A DNA stretch of 64,000 nt from Cyathus striatus (taxonomy: Eukaryota; Basidiomycota; Agaricomycetes; Agaricales; Nidulariaceae), in contig JAOVFP010000007.1 in the NCBI GenBank assembly GCA_025738555.1, forward strand, positions 3,534,001 to 3,598,000, in the 5' to 3' direction. A program made the translations under genes and the position numbers. Shown one piece after another: positions 46,901 to 60,594 of the stretch (positions within the stretch are counted from its first letter, which is position 1; the number at the start of each line of letters is the position of its first letter). Below the pieces are notes generated by a model. The model saw only the letters and a program-made list of their open reading frames with translations, had not been told where the DNA came from and did not search any database.

Positions 46901-49900
46901 GGTTGCATAATTCATTTTTACTTGTAGTGCCGTACACCATATTTGTTCAACTTTTCTCACTAGTACCAATGTCCAAAGATAAATGATTTTTATGATCCAA
47001 AATATTCTAGAATTGAATCTCACTCAGTCTGTAGGTTTTTCCGAACGGTTACTTTCGTATTTCTTCCATGATTAAGCCATTGTTCTACTATGGATTTTCT
47101 GTGAACAATGTACCTCAAAGAAGTCATCGTTTAAAAATGTTGATTGACGTCCATAATGGGGATATCAATAACCAGCTGGCTGTCCTCAAGTTGCACTGCC
47201 CAGGAGCGCCCAAGCTGATGTCTTCTTCTTCTGGTCAATATTCTGATTAAACTGCAAACACGTTTCTCGTTCACATGCGCCTTGATCAAGCTACTGGTTG
47301 ACTTTTTGTAGCTTTAAGGTTGCGAACCTGAAGACAAGCTTTTCGCGAAGTTCACAGCAGTCCTTATTTAAACCTTGTATACCAATCTTCCAGGTTAATT
47401 GATCATCTTTCGTACAACTGCGGTGTGCTTATTAATCTTTTGGGGTAATGAGTAATCTGACAGAGATATCTTGGAGTTTTTATCTAACCGAGACAGATAT
47501 TTCTGTTCATCATCACGCATGCACAGGAACCCGACCCTGACCATACCTCATGTTATTGCCTCTTCGTGGATCTTGTATCATTCAGGTTCACATCTGAGCT
47601 AATTATTTGTAAGTGAGCTCAAGAACATAAGAATTCTTTCTATTTATCTTGGCCAGCGTCAGTGTATTTTTCGTCAGGTGTTACATTTAGCAGTATGGTT
47701 GTACGTATTAATTGTCATAGTAGATCACTTTGTACTCCATTGCATAAATCATAGGTTATTCTGGTCTCCAGTAGCAATTTCATCTTTACGGTGGAGAAGA
47801 TAGAAAGCATCTTTCATCGATTAATTAAAGGAAGCTAACCATATGTTTGGATCCACATATCCCACCTAAGAAAAGATACATAGGAAGAGATAGGGTTGAT
47901 GGTTTTGATATTAGTGCAATCCCAGTAGATATCTGACTGTTAACGAATGTAAACCGGTATTTACTCCTTCCCCGATGAGTTGAATGAAAGTAGTGCTACA
48001 TATACTGATATCAATGAAACGTGTGAAATGAGATATTTTCTGTATCCAATTGAGATGTCTTCTCATAGAATGAATTAATGTAGATGATTCCTACGAATGA
48101 GAGATCTGACTTGAAATAACTAGTGAGAAATTTGGTTTTACATATCTTCTCTTACGTCGTCCTCCTCATCTTAATCTGCCTTAAACATTTACTTTTTCTT
48201 GCAGTGGACGCCCAAATGTCTACACGGAGCCTTCTACAATATAAAAATCTATTTTTTGCTCTGCACACATTGCCTGCACCCCTCTATGCAGGGTAGGCCA
48301 AGGAATGCTTAATCTTGTCTAAGGAGTCTAGAACACCGGATATAAGTATACTATCAGCTCACCTGAATCTTAAGCAAGTCCCGGTAGCTGGCACATACTA
48401 TCATAAACGCCAGCCGTAGGTCAAGTGAGAGGGAGAATACCTTTGGAAGGAAGGGGGTGTGAATCGATATTGTGTACCTGGGAAGTAGGGGGTGGCGTTG
48501 CGCGCTTAGATCTAAGAACCAATCTCTATTGCCTCAAATTGCCTCATATACTTGAAATATTTCTAGAGTTTTTGGGCGTTTCGCATGCGTGTGTGCATAT
48601 AATACTTCTAATGCTATCCGAGACGGATACTATTTTAAAAAGCTAAGCCTTATCATGGGGCTCCTGGCCCCCCAGAGCCATAGTGAAGCGCTAGTTGATG
48701 CTTAGAGTTGGGGGTGCTTGAGCGCTTTTACGGATAAAAATGCCGAGACGATCATGCGAACCGCGAACGGGTAACCCATATAATGTGTGCATTTTATACT
48801 ACTAGTTCGAAATTTACTGGTCGAATATCAGGCTTTGAGATCGGTCTGATAATGTGACTCGATGACTGGCACCTCGATATTAATGCCACGAAATTGGAAG
48901 AGAAGAATTATATGGCTTCTTTCTGGCATAGCATCGATGTAAGCTTGTGACTCTGGTGCAACTGTGGGAGTATTATTTGTGTAATTGGTTGAAGGCAAGC
49001 CTTTTAAGATCGTTGGTCTGTGGTTGACCTCATTGTGAATATATTATTTGCGTAGTGGCTTTCAGATTCTTCAAGAAATTCGCTGTGCTTTGTGAAGGAT
49101 TATCTTCACAAAGTAAAATCTCTCATATTGAAATATGATGTTTATTACGTCGAATATCATGGATAGTGAGCGGTGACTTCCCTATTCCTTCCGTACTAAA
49201 CTCGTCGTTCTCTTATCGATCATCTTGGAGTTATCTCAAAGTAGTCTTCATTCGATATCTAATGGCAGTGAGAATATCAATTATTAATGAGGCAGTTCTC
49301 ATTACACTGCCTAGACGCCCAAATTGCTTCTATCGACTTTTGATTGACTGGCATTGAACACGTTTTGTTCACATGTGCTGACATAGCGCCTGTGTTTATG
49401 ACAGTGCATTTCGTTCTTTATTCCCGATTTTTGGCCTTGGGAATCTGTAAATGCTCCTTCTAACACGTGCCAGCGTAAAATTCCCCGCAGACGCTACCTC
49501 TGCCCATCTGTTTATGTGGGTTGGCCACCATTGCCTCAAATAATAATATCCATTTGAATACCATTAAAGTGGTACTTTTGAGTTGATAACTAAACAATTC
49601 TTTCAGGGATATTTATATCCTAGGTACACTCATAATATTGCAAATAGACGCCTAACTGCTGAAATATCCCTCATGGTTGGGGTTTGCCGATGACTCGAGT
49701 ATCCAGATTTTGTCCCGGTGAACATCTGCTACTTCAAGCATGTGTGTATCAATCTTCTTCTTGTATAACATAGCTATAGGTGCCGTTATTTTAATAATAA
49801 GCAGCTGATTTTTGGCAGTGATAGTGCGGATATTATGTGTAAATATAATCTTCTCCACATAGCTTCATTAAATCAACCGGCGGCTATCTAGATGATCGTC

Positions 49901-52500
49901 CACCAACAACAGATACTTCTTCATGCGTTAAGGAAGTAGATGATGATAAATGCATAATGCATAACTACTACAACTCAGGCTTTCTTACTTCCTTCTGTCA
50001 AGTAGAGCCTTAACAATCCAACCTTTTGAAATCAAGAGGCTCTACAAGGGATGGGCTTCGGTATACATTAGGCCAAATACATATTCATTCAGGCTGTGTT
50101 TACGATGTTCACAGCTACTGATTTTTCAACGACATCAGATCGATATATGTATTCCATTCTTCGTTGTCGACTAACTCAGAGAGGATATGAGGGGCCGGGG
50201 ACTCGACGGAATTGGCAGGCCATTTTCTTAGACCCACATATCCCACCACTGGAGATGAACCACATAATTTTGTATCGTGGTACAAAGCTTACGGAGTTAT
50301 CGATATCTGATACGAGGAACCCTGCATGAATCGGTATTCAGTCTTCTTCCTATCAATCCAAAGAAAGCATTAATTTACGAAAACGTCAACAAAGCGAGAT
50401 ACTATCTATATGCAACTGAGATAACCTCTCCGTTATGGCGCTGTATGCAATTCCTGATTTATCAGAGCGCCTTTTAAGAACTTATCCGCAGCGAGCACTA
50501 TAACGTGAAGAATACAGTGAGAACATCTGTCTTTTTCGTCTTCTTTTATGCCATCCTCATCGTAACCTGCCCAGAAATCTGAAAGCAGAACATAGAATAT
50601 ATGGTATTCCCATACACGTTTTCAGGTATGTGATCAGGTAAATGATCAAGTGTCGTCAGATTTCAAAGATACATGACCTTCGATAATGGAAAATCTATTT
50701 TCACTCCGCGCATATAGCCATACTATCCGGTGTACAGGAAGGAGCGTTTTAGCTCATCTTAAAGTTACACCGAGTTGTAGGCCGATTGGCACACCAAGCA
50801 AACCATACATTCAATTCGGTAGTGATAGTTTGCTTCATGGCTATCGGCGAAACTCGGCTTAGTATGCACGGCGGCATCGTATATATTTCTTTATCATTTA
50901 GCGAGAAGAGTCATGAAGGATGTTCTATGTACATAACTTCCGACCTTGCAGGAATGTTTCCAATAAATGGAGGAACTGGTAATGTAAATTTAGATGACAT
51001 ATTTAGCATAACACTTGCCAATTAACTCGAGGGATGGAGTGGACCAAGAGTGGACAGCTGAAGATCTGAAGTGTGTACCGTCGCTGCAACTTTGTACGTA
51101 CTTTTACACACTCAGGTTAATTCAGCAGTCGCGATACTTAAATTACTTGAGAATGATAAGTATCGTGGGATAAGTAATCGAGAGGATGTATATGCACCAT
51201 TCTCCGGTGCCGTGGAAACAACTAAGTTACGAGCGCTAAGTAGCATGACGCCGAGGGATTAGGGTGGCGCTGCTGATAACACTGCTCTGAGAACGGGTTA
51301 TTATCTAAATTATCTCATGCACATTCTTTCTAAAATTTTAGAAACTTTCACTTTCTTCAAAGCATAACCTTTTCAATGATTTCCCGGACGTAATTTAGTT
51401 TTGCTAAGTTTTAGCATGATCATGGGACTCGCGGATAGTAATAGATAAACGCGCGCTACTTCTAGAGGACCATGTGAAGTCAGAAGCGCCAAAGTTTGGG
51501 TGCAGCTCCCCGTGAAACGCTACGCATTGTCCGGAGCCGGAAGATACAGTGTATTTGTGTATCGGGCATAAAATATCATGTATGAGACCGTGTATTAGGT
51601 AGCTTAAAACATATCAGGTGTTTAATGCCCTTTAAGGACTGACGCTTTCAATACGAAGGTAGGAGCCGAGCCGAATTCCACGAATCTCAATTAATTTCCT
51701 TTCTGGTTTCGACTATGGACGTCGGTAGAGGGCTAGAAGCCCGTGACTGTGGGAGTGTTCGTGGAATAGCTTGACAATGAAAGTTGAATCGAACCTACTG
51801 ATGACCGTTGTTCTATCCAACTACCTACGAAGGTAGATTCGTCGAGCTTCCCTCGGCATGGTTCAGGCCTTGATACTTCGTTGCTTATATCGAACTTTTG
51901 TCTAATCGAAACAATTGAAACTGTGGGCTCTCTGGCTAGGCTGAGGCACTAGGCTGAGGCAATAACCTTCGGAGGGTGTGACAGGCTTGTCAATGATCTA
52001 CTCTTATCGGTGAGCAGGTAAGTAGCATACTAAACACCTTCAAATGCTTACCTTTGCATACTTGATGGAGTAGTGGGCTGTCTATAAGTGTCATCTACTC
52101 TTGAGAGCAGGACCTGGCGCCAAGCCGATGTGCGTCAGCAACCATTTATTTGATACCTATCGAAGGGATGAAGAAACAGAGCGCTCCCGGCCATGTTTCA
52201 ACATAGCCGCGTACAAACTGTTATACATACGACCTCCTCAATGCCCCCAAACATCAAGCAGATGTATCATGATATGGCATCAGGGAAATTTATTGGGTAG
52301 TAGGTGCAGAGCTGCCAGAGGGAACATTCACTCACAATCACTGGGTATATGCAAGAATATTGTTGCATGGGAAGTTACTGTTGGCCATCTTTCTCTGAAC
52401 CTGGTAACTGGTGTGTTTTGGTGCGGTTTGCTGATTGTATTTGGCGGATCGGACTCCAAATCGGCCCGAAAAGGCTGCGAACCGCGCTTAACATTTTTTT
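46900..52500. repeat. Decayed sequence with degenerate duplicated segments, no gene recognised
   Basis: Segments recur in order: about 47060-47300 resembles 49195-49390 (shared ACCTCAAAG/ATCTCAAAG and GCCCAAGCT/GCCCAAATT contexts and a TTCACATG core); CCACATATCCCACC occurs at about 47850 and 50230; a TCGTC-TTCT run with TCCTCATC-TAA-CTGCC occurs at about 48150 and 50540. The pattern suggests old tandem copies of about 2.2-2.4 kb. No intact reading frame or splice pattern can be supported, and the small open frames are not called. Confidence 0.35.
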
Positions 52501-52590
52501 AGGCGCTAGAACGAATCAATGGAAATTTATCGGCACTCCGGATCTCTTTCACCCTCCATAAGAAGCGTCAAAGCATCATAGTTGCAGTCC

Positions 52591-55511
52591 ATGTCCAGAC
52601 GTCCCCCCCAGTCCAAGAGGACCCAGGATTCATCTATGAAGTCCACTCACGTATCCGAATCCAATGGCAAGCCTGATTGTACTACTGACAAGAAGGATAC
52701 AAAAGCTGTCCCTCCTACGAGCCGTCCTTATAAACTTCTACTGCTGGTGTCGATCGCATTGACGGCTGTTTATTGGTCTCGCAAGGGAGCGGAAACGAAT
52801 AAAACCTATGCCATTTGTTCTAAGGACGGCTCTAAGGCCATATACACGGTCAACGACAACAATACAGTTGCTGAATGCATGTTGGTGGAAGGTCATCGGA
52901 TCGCGGCCATTGGGAGTCTTAGTACGTTGGTTTAAAGCATTCTAGTTCTCCTATTCACAGTATATGAATCTTAGGCCAGATTCAGGAGCGTTACAATGGT
53001 GGTGAGCTCATTGTACACTACATTCCTAATGGCTCTGTGGTGATACCTGGCATGACTGGTGAGTAATGAGTATGCACCCCCAACTGCGGCGTAATTTCAC
53101 CGCCAATTGCTGTGCTACAGATTCGCATTGCCATATGCTTGAATATGGGGCCAGTAGGCAGATTCCACTGTCGACAGGGAAGGATGCGAAAGGTCAGTCT
53201 GTGCTCAATGCTGTGGATGCTGTGTCACATATGCACCGCCTTTTTTTTTCTTCCCCTCATCCCGTGACTCATTACCTGTGGAACTCCAGAAACTGTTAAC
53301 CTTGTTGCTGAATACATTCTCGCACACCCGGAACTGAAGCATAATACCTCGCGCACGATCCAAGGTTGGGGATGGGATCATGCATCATGGGACGTAGCGA
53401 AGTTTCCAACCTGGGTACGTAAAAAGCATGTTTTTCTGTTTAACGCCGAATCATCCGACTAATTTTTTCGCCGTTCCCCACCGTACCCGGTGGTTTTTCT
53501 TTCTGTTCATTCATTCCATTTTCCCCCGATGTCGAACCTCCGCTGTCACGTGATGCCTTTAGAACGACTTTGAAGAAAACCCCATTGTTCGTGGTCGTCG
53601 GGTAGTCCTTCGTGGCCGTGATGGCCATGCTTTGTGGGTTTCACGCGCAACGCTTGACGCAAACTCCCCCTATCCCGAAAGCGTCAATGGAGGTGTCATT
53701 GTTCGCGATGCTGATGGAAATCCGACAGGTAACATTTATATTTACATCTCCGAAGTCAATTATTCACGCCACATGGAAAGGTGTATTTGTGGACAGTGCG
53801 CAAGAACTCGTCGACTCTCCCCGTCTCACTACGGAAGATCTTGAAGAACACTTTCAGACGACGGTAAAGGATGCACTAGCTCATGGCTTGACTAGCCTGC
53901 ATGATGCTGGGTTCAAACCTGAATCTCTAGAGTTTTTTAAACAGTACGTTTTATTTTGCACTCATGTACTTATAAGGCCCTTATCTCAAGCTCTGAATAG
54001 ACGGATCACTAAAGATATCCTCCCGGTACAAATTTGCAGTGCTTTGCATATTGATGACTGATGATTTAATTAATAGCTCAGGATTTATGGAATGACGTAC
54101 TTTGATGAACATGGGGAGTACTGGGGTAACCAACGTTCCCCAATGATTGGTGCAGGTAATGGGCGTCTTACGACGAGGAGTGTCAAAATCTTCGCAGATG
54201 GTCTGTGTCGTTACTCATGTTAAGTAAATGATTACGCACTTACGTCTTTCGTGCTGTAATAGGAGCCTTAAGAACCGCCGGTGCTGCGGTAATTACAAGT
54301 TTCATACCTTTTACTCCCATGAAACTAACCGGCAATGCTTTCCTATAGCTTTATGAGCCCTATGCAGACCAGCCCACCACTAACGGTCAGATGAGGCTAT
54401 CCAACGAGGTTCTCAACACCGTTATTCCCAAGTTTCTCAAGGATGGCTGGCAAGTCGTACGTCAGCTTCCGTATTCCACCGCAATGATACTATTGACAGG
54501 GTTGTCATTGTGTCTTCTTTCATTCATCTATTTATCATCTCCCCATGGATATTTGTGATTTTGCATCGTGTCTACCACCCCACTGGCCACCATTCCGGAT
54601 AAATCGTTATCCATATGTATTATTGGATTTCCGTGGTTATCGCCGGATAGAATGTACACGCTATTGGGGACCGTGCTAATGGCATTGTTCTGGATGCTTT
54701 CGAGGCTGCTCTGAAGGGAGTTAATGTGACTGCCCTCAGACCTAGGCTTGAACATGCTCAGATCATGACTAAGGAGGATATGAAGCGTTTGGGGAAACTG
54801 GGAGGTGTGTTTCTAAAACATAAGCTTTTGGCTATCGATCGCTATGCTAATCTTCATTTACCTTGTTCTAGTAATTGCTAGTGTTCAACCTACACATGCG
54901 TAAGTGCATCATCCTTCTCATCATATTCGCTGTGTTTGAAATTTCCTTTGTTCCTTATCGATAGTATCAGTGACATGGGTTTCGCCGAAGACCGTTTGGT
55001 GAGACCCTCAACAAAACTGCTGCGCCATTTGGCTTGAATGTGTTAATTTTTGTACACAGGGACCCGAACGAGTAAAAGGGCTATACGCGTTCCGAACCAT
55101 AATTGATAGTGGTGCCAGAATTACACTCGGATCTGATTTCCCCGTTGAAGGGATTAATCCTTTGGCTGGATTTTACGCAGCCATTTCCCGTTTATCGTTT
55201 GAAGGAACTTCCCCTCATGGTCCTGGCGGATGGTAAATTCAGAAAACTCTTGACATACTGTTTGTTTGCCTAAATGAGGTTACAGGTTCCCAGAACAGCG
55301 TCTCACACGCGAGGAGGCACTCCGTGGAATGACTATTGATCCTGCCTACGCCTCCTTCACTGAAGATCAGCTTGGTTCCCTCGAAGTTGGAAAAATTGCT
55401 GACTTCGTCATCCTTTCTCAAGATATCATGACTGTTGCAATGAACGAGGTCATGCAAACCAACGTCTTGGCTACTATTTTAGACGGAGATGTCGTATATG
55501 GTAGCCTTTGA
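52591..55511 (+). CDS. Membrane-anchored amidohydrolase (amidohydrolase_3, YtcJ-like), about 602 aa
   Basis: Fourteen exons: 52591-52921, 52975-53058, 53121-53192, 53290-53414, 53563-53728, 53781-53943, 54082-54200, 54263-54288, 54349-54456, 54651-54804, 54872-54899, 54965-54998, 55060-55232 and 55286-55511. The phases agree throughout. A single helix near the N-terminus (YKLLLLVSIALTAVYW) suggests a type II membrane anchor. Metal-binding landmarks are VIPGMTDSHCHMLEYG, IQGWGWDHASWD, VVLRGRDGHALWVS, GLTSLHDAGF, VHAIGDRANG, RLEHAQIM and LGSDFPVEG. The frame ends with ADFVILSQDIM and ATILDGDVVYGS. Introns of 138, 148 and 194 bp are longer than usual. The joint at 53943/54082 is the weakest: relatives usually have about ten more residues before IYGMTYFD. 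The substrate is unknown. Confidence 0.8.
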
Positions 55512-55528
55512 ATTATTCCTGGGAGGGG

Positions 55529-56200
55529 CGTGGATAGTGACTTCCTTGGTGATTTCGCTGGCCAGGCTTCTTTCACAACATTTTCTATTCGATCTAAAAT
55601 ACTTCAAGAAAAAACTCGAAAAATACCCAAAACAAATTATATTATCATGCGCTACGCGTGGATAGTGGATCCGCCGTGGCTCGCACTCGCCAGGCTGTGC
55701 GCATGTTGCCTTACGTCATTTCTTACTTTCTTACTTTTTCTTTTTTTGCGTCTTCCTCTTCTTTTATCTTGTCTGCCATTTTTCCAATTTCCTTTCGAAA
55801 AATTGAACAAAACTGAAACGTGCCGAAACTACTATGTTGTATATATTGTGACTTTTGAATGTGTGTTGTGGCACGAAGACACGGGCAATGCGTGGATTGC
55901 ACTTGCCAGGTTGCGTTCATGTTGCCTTATATCCGTCTGCTGGCTTTAGTATATGTATTTTCTGCCTTCACAAGCTCTTTGCTCTTTCTGCTTTTCTTTT
56001 CTTTTCCCATTCTTTTCCTATTCTTTCTTTCTTTCCCGTATAGTTTGAAGGATGGTGAATCCTGTTTTTACATTTTTGGCTTATATTTTGAAGACATGGG
56101 CCACGCGTGGAAAGTGGATCTGTTTTGGATTACGCTGGCCAGGCTGGGCTCATGTTGTCTTATACCTTTACGTGTTTTCTTCTCTTTACCTGTTTAACCA
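55529..56200. repeat. Four degenerate tandem repeats of about 130-230 bp
   Basis: The pattern GCGTGGATAGTGGAT or similar, then CTCGCCAGGCTG-like text, then CATGTTGCCTTA-like text recurs at about 55529, 55660, 55890 and 56105. Pyrimidine-rich stretches lie between the copies. The overlapping plus-strand open frames here read through the repeats and show no family features. Confidence 0.55.
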
Positions 56201-57144
56201 TTCTTACGAACCCTGGCTTCATTTGCATGCTGGAAAATGCACCGAATTGGATATTCGATAACTCGATCTATGTTAAGGGAATAGTAGTTGGGCCTGGCGT
56301 GGAAGTCAGCATGGAAAGAAGTTGTAGTTCATGTTTTGGGTGGCAGCCAGGACAGGTTCAGCTAAATACCCTGTTTACTACTGTCCTTACGATTATACGT
56401 GCAATATCACCTGTCGCTCTTTAAAATGCGCACGAGCTATAGGTGAATCTACTAGTGTAAACACTGAAATATTTTACAAGGTAATATTTACAATTTAACA
56501 GACTGACCATACACTCTTAAATCGCAGTCAAGAATTCAGGAGCTACGCAAATTACCATCAGATGTACATAATGATCGTAACGTTTCTGTCGTCTAAAAGC
56601 CACCGAATCAGTTCACCGACATCTACAACCCCTACTACTGCTACCGACATTGTAACTGCATCCGGCTCGAGGGCAAATTTCGCAAGTACGCATCATCCGC
56701 ACATGGTTGACACCTACGACATGATCGACGTGTCACGGTGTTAGAAACCGAGAATCCGCTTCCGAGATCTGATTCTAACTGCTTCCGCTGCGAGAACGCA
56801 CACCTATCTGTAGCTTATTTATTTAAAGCCTCCGACAGGGGTCAACTTGTACACACAATGTTCATGAGATCGTACAGGTATACATCGCTAGCCATTTGTA
56901 GCTATAGCTACTATCAACTAACGATAAGCAATGAGAGCGACAATAAGGTGTACGATAGGAAGGTTACTAGGTGAAATGCAGACTAGAGGTCAAGTGAGCG
57001 ATAGGTATATATATGGGTACACAGGTTTGCAGACGACAGTCAAAAGAGTGGGGCTGGCGACTTAAAAAGAGAGTAAACGGTTGGGTATACAGACTTGAAA
57101 CGAAGCACGATGAAGGAAAGAAAATGAAAGGCAAAAGGAATAAG
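56201..57144. other. Convergent intergenic region
   Basis: Between the ends of the amidohydrolase and regulator genes; no gene recognised. Confidence 0.4.
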
Positions 57145-60100
57145 TTAAAGGTTGTGCAAAAGGTGACCAGGAATAGTGAATTTGGGGGAAAGTGGTATAT
57201 CGGTCCTCATGGTAATGCAAGCGTTTGTAAGCTCTCGACGAAGAAGCTCACTTTCGTTGCGATTAGCTATATATTGAAGATGTTGATTTTCATCCTACGG
57301 ATAATACTGATAGAAAGCGTACCATCGCAGGGCCACAGGGCATTCATCACGTCGATAGCAGGTAGAATGCCCTTTCCGAGTTGAAGAGCGTCAGTCAAAG
57401 TATTGTCGTGCTTCCAGAGAATCAAACAGCTGGAAAGAAGCCTCGTCGGCGATGCAGTATAGAGTTCAAAGACTGACATACATTGCAAGCTGATTCATAA
57501 ACCAGGTAACACGGAAAGGGCGACGGGTTAGCTGGTGGGATTCGGGTGGCTCAAGATGATGGATCACTTCAGTAACACGTGCGATAACTTGGTGCTGGTA
57601 ATAGACTGCATTGATAAGGTGAGAACGGTCTCAAAATGGAAAATATTTATACATACGCCACTCCTCTGCTTGTTGCCTCTTGAAGATAGGACCTGGAGTA
57701 GTCGTGGGTCCTCTACTCAACCCATATAAGCTGCAAGAAAAAGGTGAAATCAATGAAAATTCGACGTACGATTTCAAGAACACGAACCTGCGCAATGCCT
57801 GCGTTACCAAGAGTCGTGTACTAAAAATGGAAACTATGTGAGAACTATGAATAAGACAAACTTTGATTTCGAGACATACTTGTAGATATACTCCCTCGTC
57901 ATGTAAATCAGGGTAGTATCAAGGTTACACTTATGCAGCTCGAGGGCATCTTGGATCATCTGAGCCTCAACATAGGCCTCATGAGCATGCTCTGCCTTCT
58001 CCTCGTACTGCAAGGAATCTTCACGGAATCGACAACAAAAATTCCAAAGCAGCATGGCGCGGCAGTATAATGCCCATACTGACTCTTTGGGGGAGAGCGA
58101 GTCAGCGGATCGATAGTTGAGTGAGGCACGGTCTAGAACTTCGCCTGGGAAAAGCAAAACGTACTGAAGAGAAATATCAGCGAACTGGGGTGTCTACCAT
58201 CCAGCTGGCGTGTGATTACTCACTTTGGAGGGGTCGTTGAGATTAAGCTTCGGCGGCCTCTTGTTGAAGGCAGCACATTGAGCGCTGTAACTGGATGCCA
58301 GACTAAGAGCGCTCCAGCAAAGCCTTCTGATCTCCTCGTCCCGAACTTCCTCTGAAGTCCAATTGCGGTCCCAAGGTAAAGGGTAGTGGCGGTTGTTATG
58401 GGGATCACCAGGTGATCCTCCAGCCTCTGGAAGATAGCAAGAGCATGTCATACGCTCATCGTGAGCGTTGTACGGAATATCAACACCGGTGTCAACGATA
58501 GGTACGGAGTCCGGTGCGAATCTCGAGACCTCCGGATCTCGATCATCATTGGCAGTGAGCTGCATGTTGTAAATGACTTCATCCAACTTATACAGTGCGG
58601 TGGCGGCGCGTTGAAAAGTGTGTTCAGGGTAAGACGACGACTCAAAAAGGGCGAGAATCTGAACAGGGAAAATGGTGCATCAGACATTATGAAACCCGTT
58701 GGAATAAATGAATGAATGGGAAACTTACCAAAGCAGCTTCTGCGAGGGAAGCATCCACCCACCCGTGTTGCACTGCATCTCTGTAGGCAATTTCGGCTTG
58801 ATTCCGAAGCTGGATGGCACGACGGACGCCTTGCGGGCCTTGTTCCGTGCTGCTTGACCTCATGAGTTGGGCTAAAGCCAAAGCAGCAAAGATGAAGGCT
58901 GGCTGGATTTGTAGACGTTCAGCCTCGTTCGAGAGGCGAGTGGAAAGGAAATCGACATTGATGAAATAAAGGAGCGGCGCAGTATTGTCGATTCTGAAGT
59001 TAAAAGTGAGACACATAAGATAAATCAAAGAAAAGAACTTGTACATACAAGAACCGTATATTAGTCACGATGTCGTGATAAGTACTTGGAGAGAAGAACG
59101 ATAAGTTATACAAGTTGCCACTGAAGACAAGTGACTCACTGATATTGACTTAAGATCTTGTCCCACCACTCCTTCTGCTTGGACCGAAGGATGGGTGAAC
59201 TTGGAATAGGAAACATGCGATGCTGAGGGGTAATGGGAGTCTGAAGGGTATTTACATCCAATGGCCGGGGGAAGGAGGACTCATATCCATAAGTTGTCTG
59301 ACGGCGATACGTCTGGGATACATCCTGCTACTTCTTATGATTAACACTGAAATCGCCCAGGAGGTAAGAAACCATAAGGTACCTTCGAAAGAACAGAAGG
59401 GTCAGTGGAGATCCGTAGATCATTAGGCGGGGCCAGAGGTTGGGAGGAGGGATGAGGGGGATGGGGAGCATCCTGTGTACGATCAGAATGCCTGGACTGG
59501 TTCTGAGAACGCGTATCGTTGACCATATTTTCTTTGACTCTTGATGGTGCCGATTCGCGTGTCTCTGAGGGATTAGTCCGTTTGCGTTTCGGGGGTGGAG
59601 GAGGAACAGAGCCATCGAGAGGCCGCTTTTTACATGATCGCTGTCGAGTGCCAGGACGCTTATCTGGTCCTCTTCGTTTTGGCACCAAGTCGTACTCGCA
59701 GGGATTAGATCTTCGGACGCAATTGTTGCATTGAGGTCTTGTTGAATCGCATCGAATTTTGCGGCCACGGCTAGTGCAGCGAACAGGGTAAGGAAGCCCG
59801 TCATCCGTCAGTATTCCGTTAAAAGGCTTAATGAAAGTTATAATGAAGGCGAAAGTACATACCATTGACGACAGGCTATGACAACAGAGGATATCTCCTT
59901 TCGCGATTCTCTCGAAGTGCTCGCCGTGCCGGTCGCAGAAGGTTCTGCATGTTCTGTGGGGGTCGCAGGTGGCGGCCTGTGATCAGCCTCCATGAGCAGT
60001 GTAGCAGTCGAATTAGCGCTATGTCGGGGATATGTTGGGTCATGAGAAGGTCCACCAGGCAACCGTCGTTCGGAGGCCGGATTATACCTGTAGTCGATGG

Positions 60101-60594
60101 GCCCGCCAGTGTGGACGGTCGAAGGGATACGAGGATTCACGGAGACAGGGAAGTCGAGCCCAAGCTGGTTACGAGGTGAGAGGGCGAACGGCTGAGTGGG
60201 GAACGTGACCTGTCGCGCGCCGGGGCTCGGGAGCTCTAATCTGGTATCGAGGATCGGAGGCTGTTGTTGGATATTGAGCGAATGTGTATAGTCGTAGTGC
60301 GGCTGAGCAAAGTTGCCCGCGGCATGTTGGACGTCAATAGGATCAGGTTGATACCGGACTTAATTGGCGGAAGGAATGAGGGGAAATGGAGTAAGCGCGA
60401 CATACTAGAAAGCGGGTGCGATAGCAACTACAAGTAGGTGGTAGTGACTTACAACTGTCAGCCTGGGGAGAAGGATATGGGGCGGTGAAGACAGGAGAAT
60501 GAAGACCTGAACCTTCCTCGCTAGATTGAGGTTCTTCGTGGATCATGGGTTGCTGGAAGGGCGAGTATAGATCGCTGGTGGTGTTAGCGACCAT
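57145..60594 (-). CDS. Zn2Cys6 fungal transcription factor, 903 aa
   Basis: Thirteen exons: 60453-60594, 59863-60358, 59383-59770, 59140-59324, 59049-59084, 58729-58993, 58224-58658, 57880-58184, 57788-57820, 57657-57730, 57482-57605, 57323-57429 and 57145-57266, joining into 904 codons. The zinc cluster is CRQCRGRKIRCDSTRPQC then NNC and VRRSNPC, at about residues 210-240, with an intron splitting the second Cys codon. A basic stretch follows (PKRRGPDKRP, then KKRP and PPKRKR). The middle region resembles the fungal-specific factor domain: EWWDKILSQYHTYHDIVTNI, LLYFINVDFL, AFIFAALALAQLM, WVDASLAEAALILALF and GILPAIDVMNALWPCDG. The N-terminus is Pro/Ser-rich. It is a nuclear DNA-binding regulator; targets are unknown. 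Upstream ATG at 60705 is an alternative start. Confidence 0.87.

Noticed and set aside
50786..51025. Possible lectin-like (cyanovirin-type) end motif in a small open frame
   Set aside because: Only a short stretch resembles it, the rest does not, and no full domain or exon chain can be built.
59121..59139. A 19-base intron in the Zn2Cys6 gene
   Set aside because: A downstream acceptor (at 59084/59085) gives the same frame with a normal 55-base intron.
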